This document shows, in pieces, positions 36,688 through 43,112 of a stretch of 43,112 bases of DNA. The position numbers and the translations under genes are program-made. Below the pieces are notes generated by a model. The model made no database searches. It was not told where the DNA came from and saw only the letters and a program-made list of their open reading frames with translations. Each line of letters begins with the position of its first letter. The stretch's first letter is position 1. Source of the stretch: an uncultured Bacteroides sp. (GTDB taxonomy: Bacteria > Bacteroidota > Bacteroidia > Bacteroidales > UBA932); NCBI GenBank assembly GCA_945874355.1, contig CAMCGB010000014.1:1-43112 (forward strand). Direction: 5' to 3'.

Positions 36688-37954
36688 GAGTGTGGTGATA
36701 GGAGGCGGCGCGGATATAGTGGTGCAGAGTATGTGCAACACCCATACCGACGACGAAAAGGCCACATTCGAGCAGTGCCTGAGGCTCGAAAAGGCTGGGG
36801 CGCAGATGGTCAGAATCACAGTGCCCTCGCTTAAGGACGTGGAGCATATCAGGAACATAAGGGCTATGCTGCGCGACAGCGGAAGCGGCCTGCCTCTGGT
36901 AGCCGACGTGCACTTCTCTTCGCAGATTGCCCTTGAAGTGGCTCCCCACGTGGAAAAGGTCAGGATCAATCCCGGCAATTTCGCCTCTGACCACAGCCTC
37001 GCCCGGGAGCGGTTCAAAGCCCTTTTGGAAGTATGCAAAAAGCACGGAACCGCCATCAGGATAGGTCTCAACCACGGTTCTCTCGGCTCCTACATCACCG
37101 ACCGTTACGGCAACACCCCCCAGGCGATGGCAATAGCCGCAATGGAATGGGTAAGGATGTGCCGCGAGCAGGACTTCCACAACGTAGTCGTGTCGCTGAA
37201 GGCAAGCAACACTCTTGTAATGACTGAGGCATACAGACTTCTAGCCGGGATGATGGCAGAAGAGGGAGAAATATTCCCGCTGCACCTCGGAGTGACTGAA
37301 GCCGGAGGAGGCCTGAGCGGAAGAATCAAGTCCTGCGTCGGGATAGCTTCCCTCCTGCAGGAAGGCATAGGTGACACGCTGAGGGTATCGCTCACCGAAG
37401 AGCCCGAAGCCGAGATACCTGTGGCCCGCTACCTTGCCGACTTCGCGGGACAGCCTTCCGACGGACTCACTCCCCTCTCTTACGGTCTGGACAAGACTAT
37501 GCTCGCCTCGCTCGATGCCGCCGTAAAATGGGGGCCCAAGCTGCTCAAACGGGAGATTGACTCAATAAGCGAAGAAGAAGTGAAGGACGGGAACCTGAGG
37601 GAAGAGATTATGCAGGCGGCCCGAAGACGCTTTTACAAACCCGAGTACATAGCCTGTCCGGGATGCGGAAGAACTATGTACGACCTTCAGGGGACCTTCG
37701 AGAAAGTCAAACAAAGAACCTCCCACCTGAAGGGTATGGTGATTGCCGTGATGGGATGTATAGTCAACGGTCCGGGAGAGATGGCTGACGCCGACTGGGG
37801 CTATGTGGGCGAAGGCAAGGGTATGGTGTCAATCTACAGGAAAGGCAAGAGCGTACTGCGCCACGTGAGCGAGGACGAAGCAATCGACAAACTGCTGGAA
37901 CTCATCGAACAGGACTCTAGGGAGTCTATTCGACAAACAGAAGCAGGCCTTTAA
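36644..37954 (+). CDS. ispG: HMBPP synthase of the MEP pathway
   Basis: Iron-sulfur enzyme that turns MEcPP into HMBPP for isoprenoid synthesis. The TIM barrel starts with VVQSMCNTHTDD and has PLVADVHFSSQIALE and KVRINPGNF. The C-terminal cluster domain has the cysteines CPGC and MGCIVNGPGE, whose Glu is the catalytic residue. About 436 residues, between the 370 of the Escherichia coli form and the roughly 600 of the plant and usual Bacteroidetes forms. The extra domain between RVSLTEEPEAEIPVARYL and IACPGC is cut to some 75 residues. Start chosen at ATG 36644, after an AAGGA-like sequence, which leaves a 44-base overlap with the preceding gene; the frame is open to 36569. Confidence 0.94.
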   Translation: MYMERLKTTLVKIGESVVIGGGADIVVQSMCNTHTDDEKATFEQCLRLEKAGAQMVRITVPSLKDVEHIRNIRAMLRDSGSGLPLVADVHFSSQIALEVAPHVEKVRINPGNFASDHSLARERFKALLEVCKKHGTAIRIGLNHGSLGSYITDRYGNTPQAMAIAAMEWVRMCREQDFHNVVVSLKASNTLVMTEAYRLLAGMMAEEGEIFPLHLGVTEAGGGLSGRIKSCVGIASLLQEGIGDTLRVSLTEEPEAEIPVARYLADFAGQPSDGLTPLSYGLDKTMLASLDAAVKWGPKLLKREIDSISEEEVKDGNLREEIMQAARRRFYKPEYIACPGCGRTMYDLQGTFEKVKQRTSHLKGMVIAVMGCIVNGPGEMADADWGYVGEGKGMVSIYRKGKSVLRHVSEDEAIDKLLELIEQDSRESIRQTEAGL

Positions 37955-39119
37955 GATACTCTCCTTCAGGGTGATAGATATTTACAGGGTGGTCACAGCC
38001 CTGAGTCAGGCGGGCGAGAATCCGCACATTGCGGCCCGTCTGCGCGGCTGCCGAGAAGACAGTATTGGCAAAAGTAATCTTATCCACCACCTGGGAGCAG
38101 CTGAAGGTAAACACCAGACCGCCAGGAGCGACTTTCGAAATGGCGGCGGCATTGAGCCTCTGATATGCCCTCAAGGCATTCTTCAAAGCACCGCGGTGCT
38201 TGGCAAAAGCAGGCGGATCCACTATAATCAGGTCATACTTCCCCTCAGGAACTGAGCCGAGGTAGTCTATGGCATCGGTACAGATGTTCTCAAATTCAGC
38301 CCCCTCGGGAGCATTGAGAAGCATATTCTTCTGGACCATATCCACTGCCCGTGCCGAAGAGTCAACCGAATCCACGCTCAAAGCGCCCTGGTTGACGGCA
38401 TAAACGCTGAATCCTCCGGTATAGCAGAACAGATTGAGTACCTTCCGCCCTTTGGCGTACTTGCCGACAAGGGCCCTGTTGTCCCTCTGGTCAAGGAAGA
38501 ACCCTGTCTTCTGCCCCTCTTCCCAATTGACATTGAACAGATTGGAGTTTTCCTTCACGACTATGGAGGGAGAATTGAAATCCTCGCGACGGTAGAGATA
38601 TCCGTCCACAAGCTCGAGCCCCGCCTTGAAGGGAGCTGTGCCCGAACTCTTGTCATAAACGGCCTTGAGACTGTCCCCGAAAATGCGCACAAGCGCCTGG
38701 CAAATGTTCTTTTTGGAGCGGAACATACCCACAGAATGGGCCTGCATCACACAGACTCCGTCATACCAGTCGATGATAAGCCCGGGAAGGGAATCGCCTT
38801 CGCCGTGGACCAGACGCCAGCAGGTGGTGCACTCGCAGGGATATAGCCCCGCCGCCTTGCGTACCTCAAGGGCGCGGGAAATGGAATTGTACCAGAAATC
38901 AGGACTCAAGGGGTCTTCGTCAAACGACAGCACCCGCACCGCAATCGAGCCGATCTGATAATGCCCGCAGGCCAGATACTCACCCTCATTCGAATACACG
39001 CTGACCACATCCCCTTCGGCGGGATTGCCTTGAATCTGCGCTATAGCTCCGCTGAACACCCAGGGGTGAAAGCGGCGCAGGGACTCATCCCTGCCCTTCT
39101 TCAACACTACTCTTATCAT
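37926..39119 (-). CDS. rlmI: 23S rRNA cytosine methyltransferase, RlmI-like
   Basis: 397 residues. Methylates a cytosine in 23S rRNA with S-adenosylmethionine. The N-terminal PUA domain (RFHPWVFSGAIAQI, about 16-29) is followed by the SAM site FCYTGGFS (231-238) and by DPPAF (301-305). The catalytic cysteine is in FSCSQ (Cys 341). It overlaps the exonuclease gene upstream by ATGA and the convergent ispG by 29 bases. The exact target base is inferred from the family. Confidence 0.92.
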   Translation of the reverse strand: MIRVVLKKGRDESLRRFHPWVFSGAIAQIQGNPAEGDVVSVYSNEGEYLACGHYQIGSIAVRVLSFDEDPLSPDFWYNSISRALEVRKAAGLYPCECTTCWRLVHGEGDSLPGLIIDWYDGVCVMQAHSVGMFRSKKNICQALVRIFGDSLKAVYDKSSGTAPFKAGLELVDGYLYRREDFNSPSIVVKENSNLFNVNWEEGQKTGFFLDQRDNRALVGKYAKGRKVLNLFCYTGGFSVYAVNQGALSVDSVDSSARAVDMVQKNMLLNAPEGAEFENICTDAIDYLGSVPEGKYDLIIVDPPAFAKHRGALKNALRAYQRLNAAAISKVAPGGLVFTFSCSQVVDKITFANTVFSAAAQTGRNVRILARLTQGCDHPVNIYHPEGEYLKGLLLFVE

Positions 39120-39886
39120 TTCTTATCTTGCTGCAAAGCTTTATCATCAACCCTCTTCGGGTGTTTTTTCCTGGGACGTCTTTTCTTTTTGGGCGCAGGG
39201 TTCTGAACACCCGTCTCCTTCGCGCCTTCGCTTTTCTTTTTTTCCTGCACCTGCAAAGAAGGCTGATTCTGGACAGGATTCAACTGCTCCTGGGTCAGGG
39301 GATGCTTCTCGCTTGAGCAGAGCTTGCGGTACATCTCGGTGCATATCCAGGCGTCAGTTGCCGCATACATCTTCTGGGCCTCGGAGAGCTCGTCCGCCTC
39401 CCAGTTGGAAAGCTGCTGGGTTTTTGAAATTTTGCACCCCAGTATGATTGCAGCCATCTTCTTCACGCTCTTGTCCCTGATTCCCCACTCCCAGGCTATC
39501 TTCTGCAGGTCCACAAAAGCTTTGGGGGTAAACTTGCGGTATATCTGCAGGCCGCGGATGTCATCGTGGACAGCGGCCCCGACCTTGATTATCGATGGAT
39601 TGGAAAGGATGGAGCACATCAGGCGCCTCATACCCAGCTTGTTGACCCTGAAAAGGAAAGCCTTGTCCTTGCCCGAGAGCTGAAGCAGCGCGACATTGTT
39701 GTGAGGATGGCCGGGAGCGAAAACCGGCTTGGTCTCGGTGTCGAAACCGATGACCTTCTGGGTCATAAGATAAGCAATGGCGGCAGCATACTCCAATCCC
39801 GGAGAGTCAATCACTTTGATCTCCCCGGGGAAAGAGCCCAGCGGCATCTTTTCTATCTCTTCTGCCTGTATGCTAATTTTGAACAT
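39116..39886 (-). CDS. RNase D-like 3'-5' exonuclease (DEDDy)
   Basis: 256 residues. The exonuclease motifs are IGFDTETKP (metal-binding Asp and Glu), AAVHDDIRGL and YAATDAW, the last with the Tyr of the DEDDy subfamily, as in RNase D. It should trim RNA or DNA ends. The C-terminal 60 residues, after QLNPVQNQ, form a low-complexity, strongly basic tail (KKKRRPRKKHPKR) that probably holds nucleic acid or ribosomes. The neighbour RlmI also acts on rRNA, which suggests an RNA target. Its start overlaps the upstream lipoprotein gene by 14 bases. Confidence 0.85.
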   Translation of the reverse strand: MFKISIQAEEIEKMPLGSFPGEIKVIDSPGLEYAAAIAYLMTQKVIGFDTETKPVFAPGHPHNNVALLQLSGKDKAFLFRVNKLGMRRLMCSILSNPSIIKVGAAVHDDIRGLQIYRKFTPKAFVDLQKIAWEWGIRDKSVKKMAAIILGCKISKTQQLSNWEADELSEAQKMYAATDAWICTEMYRKLCSSEKHPLTQEQLNPVQNQPSLQVQEKKKSEGAKETGVQNPAPKKKRRPRKKHPKRVDDKALQQDKK

Positions 39887-40973
39887 AGTTTCCTGAAATC
39901 ATTATCAAGGAGGGACCTGAGCCTTCAAGCGGAGCGGAAGCGGTATAATATATTCCACTCGGCCTGGAGATATTGTGGGTGAAAAGGTTACGGCTCCTCA
40001 GAGAGTCATACAGCCTTCTTGCCAGCACTTCGGAAGATACTATCAGCACAAAGTCGTCCGAGAGCATCTTGCCGTAGGTCATCGAGCTTTCATTCAGCAC
40101 AGAAAGCATATCTGCCAGCTCGTTCTTCAGACGGGGAACGTCTATCGAAAGGTCATCGACGATTATGCAGTCCAGAGGCTTGGTCGAAACGGAGGCATAG
40201 GAAGCCACGAGGTGATGCATCAGCGAATCCGAGGCATCAGAAGGGAGAGTATAGCACTTGGAAGCGGTCGCCCCGCGCGAAGCAGTGTAGTGCGCGAATA
40301 CCTGTGCATAGCTGTCCAGGGCGCAGACAGTGCTGTCAACAATAATCCCGGCATTGATCTCCTTGCGGCCCAGTCTCCCGAAAGCCTGGTCCAAAGAGAG
40401 GGCCAGCGGCGAGAAGAGCATCACTGCCGAAGAAGACGCATTGAGCAGAGTGTCGATGTCCTGATACCCGTCCTTTAGGAAAGACGGGTCGCACAGGACC
40501 AGGGCTTTTGAAGCTGCTCTGCGCCCAAGTCCGTCAAGGTCGTAAGGGCTAACGTGATAAACCGTGTCGAGAAGGGCAAGAGACACTTTCACAAGAGTCT
40601 CCCTTTGACGCATAAGCGAGAGGCTGTCTTGGCTCTGCTCCGCCACTACGGGGACAAACGAGAAACTCTCGCCCGCAAAATCAGGCAATCCGTCGCTCTC
40701 AGTTCTGCCGTCGACATTATCCCTGACGTCATAGTTCAGATAAAGCTCATAATACTTCTCGAGCAGTCCTTCGTTGCCGATAAAACTGATCTCGCCCTGA
40801 ATTGAAGCGTTGCTTCCGGCGCGCAGCAGATTCATCTGCGCAGGATACTCGTTCTGAAGTATCTGACGGGTATAAAGACAAATGTCGGCATTATCCGGTT
40901 TCTTCCTTGAACAGCCGCCCAGAATACACAGGCAGGAAAGGAGCACACACAAAGCCCAGGAGCGAAGAGTCAT
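39873..40973 (-). CDS. Predicted lipoprotein, function unknown
   Basis: 366 residues. The start is the ATG at 40973, which gives a clean signal peptide and lipobox LGGC (Cys 21), and overlaps the pssA stop codon as ATGA; the longer frame to 41078 is an artefact. The mature part has an alpha/beta look: alternating strands ending in small residues (KALVLCDP, INAGIIVDSTV, LDCIIVDDL, DFVLIVSSEV) with helices between, rather like a periplasmic-binding-protein fold, but I match it to no family. It ends SGPSLIMISGNYVQN. Position between phospholipid synthesis and RNA-processing genes gives no clear role. Confidence 0.6.
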   Translation of the reverse strand: MTLRSWALCVLLSCLCILGGCSRKKPDNADICLYTRQILQNEYPAQMNLLRAGSNASIQGEISFIGNEGLLEKYYELYLNYDVRDNVDGRTESDGLPDFAGESFSFVPVVAEQSQDSLSLMRQRETLVKVSLALLDTVYHVSPYDLDGLGRRAASKALVLCDPSFLKDGYQDIDTLLNASSSAVMLFSPLALSLDQAFGRLGRKEINAGIIVDSTVCALDSYAQVFAHYTASRGATASKCYTLPSDASDSLMHHLVASYASVSTKPLDCIIVDDLSIDVPRLKNELADMLSVLNESSMTYGKMLSDDFVLIVSSEVLARRLYDSLRSRNLFTHNISRPSGIYYTASAPLEGSGPSLIMISGNYVQN

Positions 40974-41689
40974 AACTTGGCGAAATAATAAACGATATTC
41001 TTCAAAATGTAAAATACCACTGCGCAAAGCACGATTGCAGACCAGTGCACCCTGAAGGCCAGAATGACAACGGCGCACACAAGCAGCAGGAGCACATACA
41101 GCAGCCTCTTGAGCTTCAATACCTTAGTATCGTCACGATGGAACTTGAATGAGAACATCGGAAGCTCGCACACAAGAAGAAAGCTCAAAACAGCGCTCAA
41201 CAGCGGGATGAACACAGGTCCTGCGGCCCAGATGGCAAGAAAAGAATCAGGACTTGCACACACAAAAAGGCAGAGCGAAGCGCAAAGCAGGGCGCAGGCC
41301 GGCGTAGGGAGTCCCAGGAACGAAGAGCCCTGACGCTCATCCACATTGAACTTGGCCAGTCTCAAAGCGCTGAACAGGCTGATTATCAGTGGAATATAGC
41401 ACCACACCGTCTCGCCGAACGAGCAGCTTCTCATCAGCGAATACAACATCACGGACGGAAGCACCCCGAAGCTCACCATATCGCAGAGCGAATCAAGCTC
41501 CTTGCCCATATCGGAATAGGCACCCAGCGCACGTGCGGCAAGGCCGTCCATAAAATCAAAGACCGCAGCCGCAATCATCAGATAGAAAGCGAGGTCAAAA
41601 CGGGCCTTGAACGCAAAAATTACCCCGATGATACCGCATACAAGGTTCATCGAGGTAATCGCATTGGGAATATATTTCTTGATAGACAT
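40970..41689 (-). CDS. pssA: CDP-diacylglycerol-serine O-phosphatidyltransferase
   Basis: 239-residue membrane enzyme that makes phosphatidylserine, the precursor of phosphatidylethanolamine. The CDP-alcohol transferase motif is complete: DFMDGLAAR (Asp 45, Asp 48) and GKELDSLCD (Asp 66, Asp 70), in the branch of PssA. MSIKKYIPNAITSMNL at the ATG at 41689 is the typical start; the longer frame lies in the previous gene. The ATG overlaps the peptidase stop codon as TAATG. About seven hydrophobic segments follow. Confidence 0.93.
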   Translation of the reverse strand: MSIKKYIPNAITSMNLVCGIIGVIFAFKARFDLAFYLMIAAAVFDFMDGLAARALGAYSDMGKELDSLCDMVSFGVLPSVMLYSLMRSCSFGETVWCYIPLIISLFSALRLAKFNVDERQGSSFLGLPTPACALLCASLCLFVCASPDSFLAIWAAGPVFIPLLSAVLSFLLVCELPMFSFKFHRDDTKVLKLKRLLYVLLLLVCAVVILAFRVHWSAIVLCAVVFYILKNIVYYFAKL

Positions 41690-42882
41690 TATTTTATGCC
41701 GAGCTTCTTCTTCAAGTCCTTGGTAAGGGCGGACTTGTGGACCATAATGTCCATACTCTGGGCCTTTACGAAGTTTTCGGTCACATACCATATTCCTTCA
41801 TATTTGCCGGTCTTGCCCCAGGAGTTCTTTACCATATAGTACTTGTTGCCGTTCTGGTCCTTGGCGATGCCGAAGATATGCATACCGTGGTCGTCGGTAA
41901 TGGTCTTGTTGTCGTATTCCTTCATACGGCTCTCCTGGCTCACCTCTTTCTCCACGAACACCACCGGAGCGCTCTTTGCATCCTGCTCCTTGCCTACCCA
42001 TCTCTCCTGATCGGAACCTGCGGCCTTGGGAGCAGTGGTATCAAGATAGATTCCCAGACCGTTGCGGGTGAATCCCGGATGAGAAACATCGGCGCCCCAG
42101 GCTGCGGTGTACCCGTTCTCGAGGGCATTGTCCAGAACCTCCATAAACACGTCCAGAGGCACATTGTAGATATTGTCCCATCTCCAGTTGTCGCAAACCT
42201 CAAGGGGTACCCAGGAGTAAAAAGGCTGGTGGCCGAACGAGCCGAGGGTGATATAGTCCTCAGGGACAATCTTCATCGCATCCCTGTAAGTGTAAGGATT
42301 GTACTCCTTTCCGTTCACTGTGAAAGTCTCGGGGCACTCTCCCAGATACTCGTCAAGTATAGCCTGGAAACCTCTCTGCCAAGCGGTGGTGAGGGTTCTG
42401 TTGGGGTTCTTTGCAACTGCACTGACATAAGCCTTGAGGACAGCGTCCAGCTCGCTCTGGGCGGGAAGGGCAGTGCCGTAATTCATTCCTGTCATCTCGC
42501 TGTTGGGCACGATACCGTAGTCCTTGATGACGTGCAGCACATCGTCTGCCTCGCTGCCGGCGCCGAAGGTAAGATTGCCGTCAAGCCTTACGAACTTCAC
42601 TGCCCTGTCCATATAGGAGTGGGAAACCACGAAGAACTCGGAGAAATCGGGATAATCCTTCTCATCTTTGATGCCGGCAAGCCTGATGGCCTCGGACTCG
42701 AAGAAACTGATGGTCGAATAAGCCCAGCAGGTCCCGCTGCTAGCCTGGTTCTTGATGGAGGTGATGGGGTTGGCCTTCACGGTTGTAAAGGTGAGGTCAT
42801 ACTCGGGTGTAGAGGGCTTGGACTGTGCAAGCGCTGCGGCGGCAACAAGGGCGAGAGCCGCAGAAATGAATACTCTTCTCAT
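41689..42882 (-). CDS. C1B (bleomycin hydrolase-like) cysteine peptidase, secreted
   Basis: 397 residues with a signal peptide ending ALAQ (about residue 20), so exported. The papain-type triad is present: QASSGTCWAYST with Cys 52, HGMHIFGIA with His 335 and VKNSWG with Asn 353. The spacing and long middle segment fit aminopeptidase C, the C1B branch, which trims peptides. Most C1B members are cytosolic; secreted forms are common in Bacteroidales. The ATG at 42882 is preferred over an upstream TTG at 42906. First gene of a run to rlmI; a TAACTTTG box lies 41 bases upstream. Confidence 0.92.
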   Translation of the reverse strand: MRRVFISAALALVAAAALAQSKPSTPEYDLTFTTVKANPITSIKNQASSGTCWAYSTISFFESEAIRLAGIKDEKDYPDFSEFFVVSHSYMDRAVKFVRLDGNLTFGAGSEADDVLHVIKDYGIVPNSEMTGMNYGTALPAQSELDAVLKAYVSAVAKNPNRTLTTAWQRGFQAILDEYLGECPETFTVNGKEYNPYTYRDAMKIVPEDYITLGSFGHQPFYSWVPLEVCDNWRWDNIYNVPLDVFMEVLDNALENGYTAAWGADVSHPGFTRNGLGIYLDTTAPKAAGSDQERWVGKEQDAKSAPVVFVEKEVSQESRMKEYDNKTITDDHGMHIFGIAKDQNGNKYYMVKNSWGKTGKYEGIWYVTENFVKAQSMDIMVHKSALTKDLKKKLGIK

Positions 42883-42922
42883 TATGTCAACAAATTTAAA
42901 TTTCAAAAATTGACCATTTCAA

Positions 42923-42930
42923 CAAAGTTA
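42923..42930 (-). promoter_or_regulatory. -7 box of the C1B peptidase operon
   Basis: TAACTTTG on the minus strand is a full TAnnTTTG box. The -33 position 19 bases upstream reads TTTT inside the T tract of the gap terminator. Confidence 0.6.
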
Positions 42931-42947
42931 AATAATAATAACGAAAT

Positions 42948-42977
42948 AAAAAAGAAGCCGACCCGAAGGCCGGCTTC
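42948..42977 (-). terminator. Terminator of gap
   Basis: On the minus strand GAAGCCG (42977-42971) and inner GG pair with CGGCTTC (42960-42954) and CC around a loop of four, with one mismatch. A run of six T follows. It lies 24 bases after the gap stop codon. Confidence 0.9.
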
Positions 42978-43001
42978 TCAGAGCTAAAAAACTTCAGGGT
43001 C

Positions 43002-43112
<111 letters not shown>

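Noticed and set aside
41737..42987. A 416-codon plus-strand frame opposite the C1B peptidase
   Set aside because: It is antisense to a gene with an intact catalytic triad and has no domain of its own.

Overview
The window is a gene-dense chromosomal segment from a member of Bacteroidetes, most likely order Bacteroidales; I cannot place it more narrowly. The evidence is Bacteroidetes-type promoters (TTTG, 19 bases, TAnnTTTG) before both tRNA genes and a lipoprotein operon, tRNA and tmRNA genes without an encoded CCA end, many lipoproteins with a BACON-like or Ig-like domain, a split two-subunit glycine decarboxylase, an orphan TrpB2-type tryptophan synthase, and a Tgt that lacks the usual zinc cysteines. 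GC content looks a little over half by eye. There is no prophage, transposase, CRISPR array or obvious genomic island. Almost everything reads as core chromosome.

Layout. 1-1158: ssrA (tmRNA, minus strand) with its terminator, a hairpin-rich non-coding stretch bounded by a 55-base direct repeat, and a small lipoprotein gene that ends 12 bases before ssrA. 1241-2231: tRNA-Val with a perfect promoter and terminator, then a glycosyltransferase-like gene. 2228-3746 (minus): orphan trpB2 preceded by a 21-residue leader peptide with three consecutive Trp codons, an intrinsic terminator and a competing antiterminator pairing. This is a classical attenuator and the best regulatory find in the window. 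3747-4047: non-coding, with hairpins and a 27-base repeat carrying promoter-like boxes. 4048-8141 (minus): tgt-lptG-dut-murF. 8200-9483: nucleoside transporter. 9549-13432 (minus): three surface or periplasmic lipoproteins, one an M64 metallopeptidase. 13504-18830 (minus): a polyamine operon, outer-membrane porin then potABCD. 18935-20140: MalY/PatB C-S lyase. 20233: tRNA-Phe. 20350-25845 (minus): glycine cleavage operon (unknown gene, gcvT, gcvH, gcvPA, gcvPB, DUF5715-like). 25850: short arginase-family protein. 26510-28632 (minus): two phospholipid enzymes. 28852-37954 (plus): ligA, a YihY-type membrane protein, rel, an Ig-like lipoprotein, an outer-membrane protein and ispG, several overlapping by ATGA. 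37926-42882 (minus): C1B peptidase, pssA, lipoprotein, DEDDy exonuclease and rlmI, each overlapping the next. 43002-end: the C-terminus of gap.

The genes fall into a few working groups: envelope building (murF, lptG, pssA, cls, CDP-alcohol transferase, ispG), amino-acid use (trpB2, glycine cleavage, C-S lyase, arginase family), import of polyamines and nucleosides, and RNA or ribosome upkeep (tmRNA, Tgt, RlmI, DEDDy exonuclease, Rel). Nothing here looks like a wholly new multi-gene system. The unusual features are the Trp attenuator, the unusual tmRNA tag, the hairpin cassettes, the porin-coupled polyamine importer and the M64 lipoprotein trio.
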